From the NCBI RefSeq assembly GCF_022605725.1, contig NC_065560.1, forward strand, positions 16,359,052-16,423,051: 64,000 nucleotides of DNA, given 5' to 3'. This document shows, piece by piece, positions 13,301 through 24,110 of this stretch. This stretch comes from Anthonomus grandis grandis. Lineage: Eukaryota > Arthropoda > Insecta > Coleoptera > Curculionidae. The notes beneath the pieces were generated by a model. The model was not told the origin of the DNA. It was given only the letters and a program-made list of their open reading frames with translations, and did no database searches. The translations under genes and the position numbers were made by a program. How positions within the stretch are numbered: the first letter of the stretch is position 1; every line of letters starts with the position of its first letter.

Positions 13301-13943
13301 TGATAAAAATACTAATGAAATTTATTTAGAACAGGAACAATTTATTATTTAGGTATTAAAACAATTTAACATGTTAGGTTGTAAAAATGTGAGTACGCCT
13401 ATTATGGAAGTCAATGTTAATATTATTAAAAATCTAAATCCTTGTATGGTCGAATTGCCATATCAACAACTTATTGGTTGTTTAATGTATCTTGCCGTTT
13501 TAACCCGACCTGACATCGCATTTTCAGTGAGCTATCTAAGCCAGTTCAATAATTGTTACAATCAATCACACTGAAAGCAAGCTAAGCATGTTCTAAGATA
13601 TCTAAAGGGTACTGTGAATTATGAGTTAAAATATTATAAAGATGATAAAGTAGAATTAGAAGGTTTTGTTGATGCCGATTGGGCTGGTGATTTAACAGAC
13701 CGTAAATCATACACGGGATTTTGTTTTAAGCTTTGTGGTTTTGCAATATCATGGGAATCTAGAAAACAACGAACTGTCGCTTTGTCAAGTACCGAGGCAG
13801 AGTACATGGCTGTTACAGAAGCTTCAAAAGAAGCGATTTATCTAAGAAGTGTAATAGCTGAGTTAACAGGCGTATGTAACTCTATAAGTAGTTATAAACA
13901 TTGCAAATTTTTAAGTTTTCTTGGTATAGAAAATAAGACTTAG
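10392..13943 (+). pseudogene. Copia gag-pol polyprotein pseudogene
   Basis: The gag start ATG at 10392 gives MAGNYIVNVPKLKG and the helical copia gag domain; a stop falls at 10761-10763. Protease follows with DSGAS (11047-11061). Integrase shows the zinc-binding H..C..C region, the catalytic Asp in HTDVCG, and RSDNGGEF near 11830. RT shows a readable fingers/palm region, but the YVDD box reads SVDY (around 13172-13183), so the second catalytic Asp is lost. RNase H keeps VDADWAG and SSTEAEYMA, then ends about 13943 without the usual last 60-80 residues; a deletion abuts the polypurine tract. At least six stops or frameshifts break the frame. Dead copy. Confidence 0.92.
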
Positions 13944-13977
13944 GTTAAGTTTGAGTAATACTTTGTGCTAGTGGGAG

Positions 13978-14105
13978 TGTTGAAAATAAAGCCCAAAGTA
14001 TTCAGATCTATAGTTACGCCACTGTTGTTTCTGATTATAGAAGCGTCAGGATATTAAAAAGGTTAGTCTGTGCAGATAATTCAAGAAGCGCGTTTTATTT
14101 CAATA
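13978..14105 (+). repeat. Copia 3' LTR
   Basis: 128 bp, starting TGTTGAAAATAAAG and ending TTTCAATA, followed by target duplication CTAAA (14106-14110). It lacks about 26 bp present in the middle of the 5' LTR. Confidence 0.9.
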
Positions 14106-14177
14106 CTAAACTCCGCCAAAAAAGGAGGTAATAATTTTTTACGACTTTTAAGTTGACACTGTCCGCGAATGTGCTAA

Positions 14178-15059
14178 TTATAATTTACCCCTCATTCACT
14201 CATTCATTTACTTATTAAGATTATTGTTATATCTACATCTACGATTCAGGTATTCAAGTTGGTAATAATATTTATTTTATCATATTCATATTCTATATCA
14301 AGTTGATTAAAGTTATCAATAATTATTGGCATTTACAACTCTTTGTTTTAAATATTAGAAGACCCGAGATTTTTGAAAATTTTTGGATTTTTCAATTGTG
14401 TTTCAAATGTACTATTTTCATTTAATAAGTTCAATAATTTATAAGTTAATAGTTTTATTTTCGTTTATTAAATTAATTTACTAACCATCTAAAAAATTAA
14501 CTTGCAATTTCTACTTGAGGCAATGCACTTTTAAATTAATATTAATGAATCCTTTACTATACTATCGCCACAAAGTTGAACTTATAAATATACCCTTAAG
14601 CTTTTCTGATTTAATAAATAAGAAAACTTAATTGATAAAAAAAAGATGATGTGTGATAATACAGGATGGTACTTAATACTCGAAGGCTCTGTTATTCCCT
14701 TAATTTATGCCAAAATTTTTTAGTTCGCAAATCGTTTTACCTTGAGCCGTTCCGGTGTCGAATACGGAAATGGTGGTTAATAAAAATTATGCCAGCTGAA
14801 CCTGGTTTAATTTAAAAATGTTTCAAAACCCTTATCGTTTCTTGCATATCGCATATCCGGCGTCGCTGTGGGCGATATGCCGATATAAAATTTTAAATAC
14901 CGATAAATATATTGTAGAGCTCATAAACGATATTTTTTATATTTCTAACGCATTATTAGACTTGAAGCGCCTTAATACACAAAGGTTTAAAAGTTTTACA
15001 TCATCCTAATTTTCGAAATGTTTAAAAAAATTTTTCGTTAAAAAAATAATAAGAAATAC
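14178..15059. other. Unassigned AT-rich spacer
   Basis: No coding feature recognised. The 63-residue plus-strand frame at 14818-15009 has no family resemblance and is probably chance. Confidence 0.5.
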
Positions 15060-15760
15060 AGGGCCCTCTTCCCTACAAGGGAAGAATGGTGCGCAAACCC
15101 AAAGTGGTTAAGGGATGGACCGCAAAGTGTGGTACACGTCTGGATTAAAACATTTCAAAGAGCTGGGGCAGGAATAATAGAGTCTAGAGAAAATCCAGAA
15201 CACTGAGCAAGGATATAACAATTTTCGAAGCAGAACTATAGAAGTGGAACCGGAACGAGGCGATATTGTAGATTATGGAAATCCGAAAAAGGACACAGGG
15301 GATATAATATATTAATGTAGGTTATGTAATTAATATGGGTTAAGATATTCTCGGATAGCCAATCGATTTTTAGGGCCCTGAGCGGCTGCATATACAGGTC
15401 CAGACTACTATTGAAATGCCACAGCAAACTCAATGACCTGTCGACTCGGAATCAGATCACTCTGGTCTGGGAGACATGGTCAGAGGCCACTACAATTTCG
15501 ACAGCCACCTATACAAAATAGGCTTATCTAATACAGACATTTTTTACAGACACATTTCGGTGGATTAATTTATTGCAAATTGTAGAGCACTGGGCCACAA
15601 GAGATATAGAAATTTACACACATGAGTAAAGAGGATCTGCTGGCGCTCGTACTAATTATATAGATATAGGGGAGCATAGTAGATCAACAATGGTCACAGT
15701 GCACGTGCACGAAGTACAGGCCAGCCTGGGCCAGACTCCATTGGAATGTATTAGATTACA
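15060..15760 (+). pseudogene. LINE fragment, I-like clade, RNase H domain
   Basis: Moderately GC-rich against its surroundings. Around 15341-15470 the plus strand reads KIFSDSQSIFRAL followed by NQITLVW, the central RNase H signature of I-clade LINEs (IYSDSQAA...VTLVW). Upstream, RAGAGI near 15160 fits the first RNase H strand. Stops and frame changes are frequent. Neither RT nor endonuclease is present, so it is a short decayed 3' fragment. Recognition is by motif only. Confidence 0.5.
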
Positions 15761-16329
15761 ATATATTATAAGAATTGTTTTCTCTTGATGTTTTCTTTTA
15801 CATAACAATTAAAATAAAACAATGTTTCATGAATTTAAAACTAATTGGTTGCCTTCATATTCAATAAATTTATCTACTTGTGTAATTACCCATATATTAT
15901 ATGCTAAATCTGTTTTTTTATAAGAAAAAATTAGATCAAAAGGTGAATCAAGAAATACAAGTTTGACTTGTATGAACTGAAATAAAAATATTATCCCGAA
16001 CCTAGTTTAAAATCCAAAGCACCATGCTTTTCGAATGTACTAGGCACCATTTTTATCCATTAGGAGAAACGCGCCTGCCACGCGCCTCCAATAAATCAAT
16101 TTTATTGATTGTAATTAAATTTTTATTTGAAAGTGTAAAGTACAATAGGGTACATCATGACTATGCCTGACAATGAAGACATTGCAGCGTTAATGACCCT
16201 GGGTAGTGGTTTCATAGCAAAAGGAGAAATTTTACTAAAAAAAACGAAATTTTTACCAATCGTGGCGTACTAAAGGCGTAAAAAATTAAATTTTTAATAA
16301 CCTGTGTTTTTGAAACGGGTAAAGATAAA
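15761..16329. other. Unassigned spacer before tandem repeat
   Basis: AT-rich; no gene or repeat structure recognised. Confidence 0.5.
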
Positions 16330-17310
16330 GTAAGTCATTCTTCCGAATTCAACAAGGTGCTTTCATAATATAGGTTATGGTAATAAGCCGCTCGTATAGT
16401 TGGTTCAATTTTGAAAAAAATCAATTTTTGGTGAAAAAACTCGACACGGAGGGTATACCCAAAAAAATAAAGAACCCTAACTTTAAAGGCCGATACCTCG
16501 GCTTCTATGGGCATTGACGAGAAAATTTTAACGGATTTGTTTTAGCTTCGTCCTTTTAAATCCAAGAAGAATACCCACATAGTCACCACAAGTCATAGCT
16601 TTGATAGTATTTGAGATATCGCATTTTTGGTACTCATTTTTGGGCTTAAACACGATGTCAAGAAATGACTCGTTCCCTTAGTTCTGCTTGGATCCTATTA
16701 TCACCTTGTGTTTTCGTGATGTACGTGATAACAACAAGCCGCTGGTATAGTTTGCTCGAATTAGAAAAAATTCAATATTCCTAAAAAAAATCGATATGCG
16801 GGGGTATACACAAAAATTAAAAATCCCAAACTTTGCAGGTCGATATCTTGGCTTCTATGGGCATTATAGGAAAAATTCCAACGGTTTTAGCTTAGTTTTA
16901 TTCTAAATCCAATGAGACCATCTGCAAGTACTGATATATTTGCCGAGATATCGCAATTTTAGAGTCCATTTTTGGGCTCAAAAACGAGCTCGAACCAGAT
17001 GTTTTTACAGAGTGACTTTTTCCGAAATTTAAAAGTGTTCTCATTCCTTTAGTTCTGCTCGAAACTTGTTATAACCTAGTGTTTTCGTAATATAGGTGAT
17101 AAGAGTAAGCCACTGGTATAGTTAGTTTGATTTCGAAAAAAAATAATTTTTGATGAAAAAATTCGATACGGAGAGGTATACCCGAAAAATGAAAAATCCT
17201 AAACTTTAGAGGTCAATATTTCAACTTCTATGGGCACCATCGCCAAAATTTCACTCAATGGTTTTAACTTAGTTTTGTCCTTCTAAACCCAACGAGACTA
17301 TCGATCTTGT
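16330..17310. repeat. Tandem (satellite-like) repeat, about 2.7 units of 350-370 bp
   Basis: Three diverged units share an ordered set of blocks: a YAAGCCNCT.GTATAGTT start, then GAAAAAAT, GGTATAC, CTTCTATGGGCA, and in the first two units GAGATATCGCA and TTTTTGGGCT. Anchors (AAGCC) lie at 16385, 16736 and 17107, giving spacings of 351 and 371 bp. The third unit breaks off at a palindrome at 17302-17329. No coding frame. It could be a satellite remnant or internal repeats of a larger element. Confidence 0.8.
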
Positions 17311-17329
17311 TGATCGATCGACAAGATCG
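17302..17329. repeat. 28-bp palindrome at a repeat/transposon junction
   Basis: CGATCTTGT and ACAAGATCG flank TGATCGATCG, giving a near-perfect palindrome. It sits exactly where the tandem repeat ends and the Tc1/mariner transposase fragment breaks off. Confidence 0.7.
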
Positions 17330-18070
17330 TGGCTGTCATATTAGAGTATTTAAAAACGCTGGTAGCTCTTCTCGTAAGAACTGAATGTAAATGACAGATA
17401 TGCAACGCCCATCAAACACATAAGGACCGACTTACTGATCTCTTAACAAACCACAGCAAATATTAACCGAAAAACGGTGTTGAAACTTCTCGTTTGTATT
17501 ATAGCATGAGGATTTCAAGCTTTGAAAAATAAAATTTCTTAAATTATTGACACCTTTTTGGGTAAATGTAGTCTCATCGGTAAACAAAATATTATTAACC
17601 AAATTACAATGTGCAATGAGCCAATTGCAGAACTGCATATGACGGCCCAGATCAGTAAGCTACAGAGCTTGGACTTATTGCAACCAAAATTATGCATTGG
17701 TCTCATGCAGTGATTCGGGTAAAACCACAACGACGTGATATTTTGTGAACGCTAGTTAATGGTCACGGTTCAACACTATCCAGTAGAGCCTCTTCTGCAG
17801 CTGCTGATGGAGGTCTGAGAGAAGCATTTGAAAATGATTCTGTTGCTCTAAACGATTGCTCCTCTACCGTTTTCGTTACAATATCGTTATTTAAAGCAGC
17901 ATATGTGTAAAAAGCACTTTATTCGTAAAAACTAATACTATTAAATTAAAAAAAAAATATATTTTTGGATGTAAAGATTTGTGGACCCATGCTTAAAGTA
18001 CATTTTCGACTCGACTTAACCTAAAAAACACGTAGTGACATTTTGTCCCTTACCTCGTGGGACACTTTGT
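17330..18070 (-). pseudogene. Tc1/mariner-superfamily transposase fragment
   Basis: Read on the minus strand from about 17900. A helix-turn-helix-like N-terminal part (EALLDSVEP, then TSVHKISRRCGF) is followed by MQFCNWLI and the first catalytic Asp in LFTDETTF with FTQKGVNNLRN. Then come FSVNICCGLL and GPYVFDGRC...FLREELPAFL. The second Asp (normally in QHDGAP) and everything after it are absent; the fragment ends at the palindrome at 17302-17329. Several in-frame stops. The non-coding 5' flank up to about 18070 ends in GTGGGACACTTTGTATA, resembling the termini of this superfamily. Inactive N-terminal two-thirds. Confidence 0.7.
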
Positions 18071-18556
18071 ATATATTAAATAAAATATACTAAATAAACC
18101 AGACCATAAAAACTTCTATGCACAAAAGCAAAATTATATGACGTAGTATTACTGTCAATCACAAAAACAATTTTACTAGGTGGCTATTTATTTGGGAGTG
18201 ATGAGTAACAATTTGTGAAATGTGCCCATAGCGGTAATAATATCTATATTACTGTTACAATATCAAATTTATTATTTTGTACTATATTTATAAATTCACG
18301 TATTCGGCAAAGCACTTTCATGCATGTGCTATATTTTGTTATCATAAGTAATATATAATTAGTAGCCTTAGTTTCAACGGGTTACTCTTCTGGAGGATTT
18401 TTTTAAATTCCTTTAGTTTGATGGTTGTACCTGACTGTTTCTGCATAAAAGTGGTTTTAGTTATTTAAATTTAACCTTAAACAACAGCCGTTTAAAATGT
18501 CCACTAGTTTTTGGTTTATGCTAAGAAATCCTGATAATCAAAACAACTTGATTCCC
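18071..18556. other. Unassigned AT-rich spacer
   Basis: No gene, RNA or repeat recognised. Confidence 0.5.
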
Positions 18557-18835
18557 CGGAAGACCTTGAAGTTATTTTGCAATTAATCTCAAGCATTCTC
18601 TATTCGGTGAAAAAACTGCTCCTAACTTGTAATATTTATGCTATACACTTTGAATTTAGGTCTCCGAAGGTAATAGTCGATAGAAATAAAATCAAGTGGT
18701 CAAGAAGGCCATTGATTAGGATCGCCTCTGTATATCCACGTATTTGGAGAATTCTTCGTTCAAGAAGACAGTTATAGTTTGTCTCAAATATGGGAGAACA
18801 CCATAATGTTAGAATTATCTTCACGTAATATTTAT
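18557..18835 (-). pseudogene. Mariner-like transposase C-terminal fragment
   Basis: On the minus strand one frame reads FLNEEFPNTWIYRGDPNQW, then PLDFISIDYYL and FKVYSI. This follows the conserved W-I-R-G-P-W-P-PDLTPLDFFLWG-K-VY block of mariner-like transposases. The preceding block that should contain QHDGAP reads HYGVLP, so that catalytic Asp has become Tyr. About 90 residues remain, with several stops. It lies upstream of the 17330 fragment on the same strand, so the two are not consecutive parts of one gene. Confidence 0.6.
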
Positions 18836-20684
18836 AGCCGCATCAAATAATAAAATTACCAAAATATTTTTAATGAATTTCGCCAACTAGTCTATATGAA
18901 AATATATGAGGTTCAACTTATTGCCATAATGAGTCAAAATCAAACATAAACAGAAAATGGATGCTAGGAGTGTGAATCTTGTGTCCCTCCTAGATTTTCA
19001 ACTGTATCTCTTTAAAATAAGGCTTTCGTATTCTTTAATTTCGATAAACCTACCTGCTAAAATTTATAATTTATGTTTCGTGGATGTTTATTTCATTTTA
19101 CTGTGAGAAATATAAATTTTCTTTTTTTTATAGTTGCCTTACCCTGAATAAGCCAAAAACTAGAAACACGCGTCGGCAAGTACTACCCTTACTTTTGCTG
19201 CTTTCCATCTTATAGATTATCTTGATAAACCTTTTTATTTATTATTTAACTTTTCGTTTTAACTTAAGTAATATTAATTCTATTTATTTAAAAAAAAACA
19301 TATAAATTTTGAATAAACAGAGTGAGTTATCAGGGTACTATTTCACCATGAATATTTGATCAAATGCTTGACCAGGAGTATTTTTTTGTTTTAATAGGAT
19401 GATGCAATTACAAATTAGAAATAGAAAATATTTGGAAACAAAAGGCTTATTAAAAAGTTAACTAAAAAATATATTTTCTGTATCATCTTATATTCCGGTT
19501 ATAAATGGTGATATATGTACCCATAAATGATAAGTTGATTGGAATCTTCTGTATATTTTTTACTTGCTATAGTATTAACAGTTAACTAAGAAAGGGTTAG
19601 TCTAGCTATGCGAAAGTATGTAAAATTACCTATCAACATTTTTCATACCAACTACTTTATTAAAGGCTTACGGTAAATACCTATTAGCAAGAAACCTAAA
19701 CAGAAAATCTTGTGTGCAGTTTCGTTGCTTAAGAGAAAAATCAAAACTATTAAATACTTAATATCGTAAATTACAAGATACACTGTATGTTACACTTTTT
19801 CCTTAGCTTAACTTAGAAAAAAATCTATTTAGATATGATAAAAAAAAGTATTGGTCTGCCTAGCAACAAGCTGTAAAATACTGGTCGTGTCGATTGAATA
19901 CATTTTTATTTATAAAAAATTACTGGTAATGTTAACACCACGACGTAACCTATACATTAAAATTTTATTGAGTAATTTTAGTGCAAGGTAATTGCCTACA
20001 AGAAAGTAATTTCCATATGAATTAAATCATGGTTAATGAATTTAGTCCCACGGATACATTTTATAACAATACTTACATTAGTATAAAATAGATAAATAGA
20101 ATTTCTGCACTGCCGAATTGATGATAATATCGTTATAGTAAATATTACATAAAAGAATGATATAATAAATACTAAAATACTAAATTAATAAAAACTAAAA
20201 AAATAAATTATAAATACTAAATTTAAAAGTATAAAATAATTCTTTACGGTAAACAGATCTAGTGTTCTAATCCATAAGAGTTAAGTAAAATCAGATATTT
20301 TAATGTGTCAGATGTGTTTTTCCCCGGAAAGGATCAAACTAAGGAATAACACATAACTCAGTTATTTAACAATAAAAATTGTTTGAAGACATTTTAGTCT
20401 TTGTTACTTTTATTATATTTTTAGACATTTTTATTCTTGATACATGCCAAGATAATGTATTAATTAAAAAATTAAAGGAAAATCCTAGTTTAAGGAAGGT
20501 TACTTGGTTACAAGCTATAAGTATAGGTTGCAACAACCTTAACTTATAGGTTGTTGCAAAAAAAATTAAACAACAATCAAAATTAGACATACATATATGA
20601 ATATTGATCTGTTAATTAATGCTACTCTTAGACATATAAATCGGCACCTAAAGCAAAAAAAATTGTCGAGTTAATGTGCGACCT
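18836..20684. other. Unassigned AT-rich DNA
   Basis: About 1.85 kb without recognisable coding sequence. A local direct repeat (TATAGGTTG...TATAGGTTG) occurs near 20520-20555. Confidence 0.5.
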
Positions 20685-20934
20685 GGGCCCTATAACACAA
20701 ACACTACAATTGTTACAAGTTGAAAAGTTACAATTAATTTACTGTACCTACAAGTCGTGATGAATTCAGTAACACATCAGAAACAACTATAATTGTAGTT
20801 TTTTTACAATTGTAGGACTACGCGAACATGTTAAAACGAGTTTAAGCTGTTTAGGATTAAAAGTTATGGGTTGTTTGTTAGTTTGTTTGTTCGTATAAGC
20901 GATACGGTGAGAAGGCTGATTTCGGTTAGTAAAA

Positions 20935-21778
20935 ATGTCGTCTAAACAAATTATTTTCGAAAGAAAAATGTAGTTTTTGACAAAAATTTAAAAAAACAAG
21001 GAAATTTTATTTGGTGCTTTCTCAGATAGACCTAAACAGCAAGACAAAGTCAAAAAATGAAAGGAAATAGCCCAAGTTGCCTAAAGTATATGCTTAGTTT
21101 CAGTGGAGAAGGATTGGACCTACGTAAGAGATACTGTCTGGCAGAATTTGAAGAAATCTGCAATGGTGAGTCTTTAGTTATTGAGCAATCAACATAATTT
21201 ATTTACAAGTAATTTTGACATTAGGTACTTAACCCATTATAGATAAAATATACACAATTACATAATATACTATTTCGCATTTTAACTTAAAATAGACAAC
21301 GCGAAAAAAATAGGAACTGGTGGGAAAGGTATGTTAACGGAAATAGATAAGATGATTTTGGATATTGTTGGAAAGGAATCTCCAATGATTTGTGGACTTG
21401 GAGTCTCTGAGTCGTTCGAGGTAGCTTAGACTCAGTCAACATAGACTAGTATATGGGTTTGATGTGTCTTTTGAAATGAAAAGTACAGCAAAATGCAAAA
21501 TTTTATAACAAATCCATTTCCAATCCATCCATCTATCCATTTCTAATTTCCACTTTTTAATTGTAGGAACGAGAAAAGTTGTCGAAAGCACGGGTGAAAG
21601 TGACGATAAAAATGAAAAACTGAAACTACAAATTGAACATATAAAATTACAAAACTATAAAACCAAGCTGGAAATATTAAAATTAGAAAAGGACCTCGGG
21701 TTACCCTTTTCTGAATTTACCTCGCAGTTCCAAAATAACTTCCAATCAGAAAACGGCAAGACCTATTTATCTTTATAA
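20935..21778 (+). pseudogene. Harbinger accessory Myb/SANT-like protein pseudogene, three exons
   Basis: Exon 1 (20935-21165) starts MSSKQIIFERK and stays in one frame through EILFGAFSDR, KEIAQVA and DWTYVRDTVW, the Trp-containing Myb/SANT-type helices. It carries four in-frame stops (TAG, TAA, TGA, TAA), one of them replacing the expected Trp after KVKK. A GT donor follows at 21166. Exon 2 (21296-21420) reads GMLTEIDKMILDIVG...GLGVSESFE, bounded by AG and GT. Exon 3 (21567-21778) reads TRKVVESTGESDD and a Lys/Leu-rich helix ending LGLPFSEF. In PIF/Harbinger elements this protein binds DNA and brings the transposase to the ends. Exon phases do not join perfectly, consistent with decay. Confidence 0.75.
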
Positions 21779-21940
21779 TAATTTATCTAGTACCTATAGT
21801 GTAGATATAGTTTGATATTCCTTCGTTAATAAAAGTTGTTAATAAATGAAATAAATATTTTCGTCTTTATTTTGTAGATATGTATATTTTTGAACTTTAG
21901 TATAGAAATGAAATATGTTTTTAATAAATTTTAGAGCACC

Positions 21941-22704
21941 CTATATACATATTTTACTACTAGAGTCTGTTGTTTCTGTTAAAATAATCAGTTCGTCTAA
22001 TCTAGCTTGCGCTCCAACAGGGGGATTGTCATCGAGATGTTCATAATTTTCTTCATTGTCTGATAACTCTTCACCATCGTCTACCATAAAATCATCCGCG
22101 TCCCCATCACCTTTTGAAATGTTGCATAAAGTGGCACAGCATTTGAAAACATTTGCAGCAAAAACAGGGCTCACGCGTAGGTAGTTCAAACAAGGAAATT
22201 TTTCTTTTAAAATCCCAAACGCATTTTCTATTACTCTTCTTGTTCGTTTGTGAGCTCTGTTGAAATCCTGTTGGGCTTGATTTAGTGGATTTTCATATGT
22301 TGGTGGAATCAACCATTGTTTTAGCGGATAAGCTGAGTCTCCCAAAATCACCGTATTAGGACGGTCTCTAACCATTTTCCATTTTTCGAAATAAGTTACT
22401 GTTACAAAGTACTCTTGCGTCATGAACGCTACCGGGCCAGTAGCACTAACATAATAAAATTTTAGGTCAGTACCACAAACAGCCATGCAATTAATTGAAT
22501 GTTTACCATGGCGATCTACAAAGGCTGGCTCGCCTATAGTCGGGGCATCTATATTTATCAGTGTTCCATCGACAGCACCACATACTTCGGGAAAACCGGC
22601 GATGCCATGAAATCTTTGAATAAAGTAAAGTATGTTCTTATGTTGAATCGGTATTTCCTGTGGGGGGCACCTTCATTGTCACTTTCCGAATCACTTGACC
22701 ACAT
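21941..22704 (-). pseudogene. PIF/Harbinger DDE transposase pseudogene
   Basis: The 181-residue frame from 22486 reads MAVCGTDLKFYY and includes the second catalytic Asp in LGDSAYPL and the Glu in RRVIENAFGILK, then an acidic tail. The same frame is open upstream through FIQRFHGIAGFPEVCGAVDG, so the first Asp (GAVDG) is present too. All three DDE residues remain. From 22704 another frame starts MWSSDSESDNEGAP...NIRTYF, which looks like the true N-terminus. The join between the two is a frame change with about 100 residues missing, including the expected helix-turn-helix. It is therefore an internal-deletion derivative. Confidence 0.85.
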
Positions 22705-23189
22705 ACCGAGAACGAAAACTAATGTTCACAGTGAGAAAGTTGATATTAAAATACTGCGTTTACCGAATTTACCCACTGATATACATAGGTAGAACATTAT
22801 TTACAATTGTGGGAAATACTTTAACACAAATATACAAGTGCTGAAGTTGTGTTACAGAATACGTCTACATATGTAAAAAATCTTCCGTAATTACTAGAGC
22901 CGCACAGGTAATTAATTACAAGATTGTTTTGTTACGGAAAAATTACAAGTGTAAAAAATATTTTTACAATTGTATAACTTGTAGTGGTTGTGTTACAGTG
23001 CCCTGCGGTCGTTTAGTTTTTAAGAAAAAAACTCCTATTAGTAGTCAGTCACCGTCCCGCTTCAATAATAATTATTTTATTATAATAATATACATATATT
23101 GTAGTTGTTATCGATAGAATGTTATCAATTTTATTGAGTATAGAACTTACGTTGGTATACTAAAAAGTAATTTCAACTACCCCAAGGCT

Positions 23190-24110
23190 GCTTAGTTCTT
23201 TGTAGACTTTTCTATAGTTTTAGGATCTCCATTCATATACCTTATAATCAGGTTTTGCTTTACTTGATTTTTTTGCTTATTTAGCTTCATTAAAACATAC
23301 TTTAAATGTTTCCCTTGGCTTTTCATTTAGTCAAATTAAATGTAAATTTCTGGTTCTTTCTAGTCTAGTTTCCTTTTCTTTTTTAGGTCTTTTAAATCAT
23401 CTTCTTTGTTTAGAAGGATAACTTTTATTGGGGTCTTTTTACTAGGCCTTTCGGTACCCAACCTAAAAATCCTTGCGGTCTGTGGAAGGGTCAACTCATT
23501 TTTGTTGTATATTGAACTAATTGTTTTCTTTATCATTTTTCATTTAATTTGTTTGCATACGACTTTCCAAGAAGATAATATTGTTAGCACGGATTTCGTT
23601 CTATACAAAGTTGTTTTACCATTCTGGTGGACATTTTTATTTTTTCGACTTTTTCCTCTACTTTTTCTAAAGCATTAGCTTAGGTATATTTTTTAGGAAT
23701 TTTCTGATTTACCTGTACATTTTATGTATGTAATTTTTCCCTTTAATGTCTTATTTTTCTTACGTCTTCTTTCGATAGGTCATTTTAAGCTACATATTCC
23801 TTTAGTTTGGCCAATTTGTTTGCTATTTCATCACTGTGTTGCTGGATTTTATATGTATAATTATTGAGATTGCATTTTTGCTTTATTATTTTGGTTACAA
23901 ATTGAAACAGTGAAAAACAAATTATAGTTATATATTTTAGTCCCTGCGCCTTTACAAAAATTATGGTGTATATATAACAATAGTTCTTCTGCTGTAATAT
24001 GTCTTTACTAAATCGAACAATTTTTCTATGTATTTGGGATAGATGTAGCAGTAGCTCTTGTTTTTTTAGGACTTCTTCTTCGCCTTGGTTCTTATCTAAA
24101 AAATCTAAAA
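23190..24110 (-). pseudogene. Probable LINE ORF1 fragment (coiled coil plus RNA-binding region)
   Basis: On the minus strand, pieces in different frames read ILDFLDKNQGEEEVLKKQ, YKIQQHSDEIANKLAKL and NALEKVEEKVEKIKM, which look like coiled coil. These are followed by LPQTARIFRLGTERPSKK and KTPIKVILLNKEDDL, which resemble the RRM-like region of LINE ORF1 proteins (I-RLG...RPIKV). Frames shift and stops interrupt. No reverse transcriptase is found next to it. A truncated ORF1 is my best reading; no clade can be named. Confidence 0.4.

Larger units (their letters stand above)
10143..14105 (+). mobile_element. Copia-type LTR retrotransposon, 3.96 kb, structurally complete but decayed
   Basis: LTRs lie at 10143-10296 and 13978-14105. 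The 5-bp duplication CTAAA flanks it exactly (10138-10142 and 14106-14110). The primer site GGTTATGGGCCCAG (10297-10310) is complementary to the anticodon region of initiator tRNA-Met, as used by Drosophila copia. A purine-rich tract (AGTGGGAG, 13970-13977) precedes the 3' LTR. The gag-pol order is gag, protease, integrase, RT, RNase H, which defines Ty1/copia. Confidence 0.93.
9632..14177. mobile_element. Short TIR element (possible piggyBac-like MITE) split by copia
   Basis: At 9636-9650 the sequence CACGTTCGTGGACAG is matched in inverted orientation at 14159-14173 with two mismatches. Each copy is flanked on its outer side by CTAA (9632-9635 and 14174-14177). Subtracting the copia insertion leaves an element of about 580 bp with no coding frame. 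The 4-bp flank, one base from TTAA, and the short termini suggest a non-autonomous piggyBac-type element. The match is short, so moderate confidence only. Confidence 0.4.
20685..23003. mobile_element. PIF/Harbinger DNA transposon, 2.32 kb, two convergent genes
   Basis: The termini 20685-20709 and, inverted, 22979-23003 match at 22 of 25 positions (GGGC.CT.TAACACAA.CACTACAA). Inside lie a plus-strand Myb/SANT-like gene with introns and a minus-strand Harbinger DDE transposase. This two-gene layout is diagnostic of PIF/Harbinger. I could not identify a clean 3-bp TWA target duplication. Both genes are damaged. Confidence 0.88.

Noticed and set aside
17330..18835. One split Tc1/mariner gene made of the two fragments
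   Set aside because: On the minus strand the C-terminal piece (18557-18835) lies upstream of the N-terminal piece (17330-17900), and their sequences belong to different families.
23406..23678. 90-codon plus-strand frame rich in Phe/Leu, membrane-like
   Set aside because: It is opposite to the better-supported LINE ORF1 pieces on the minus strand; hydrophobicity follows from the T-rich strand.
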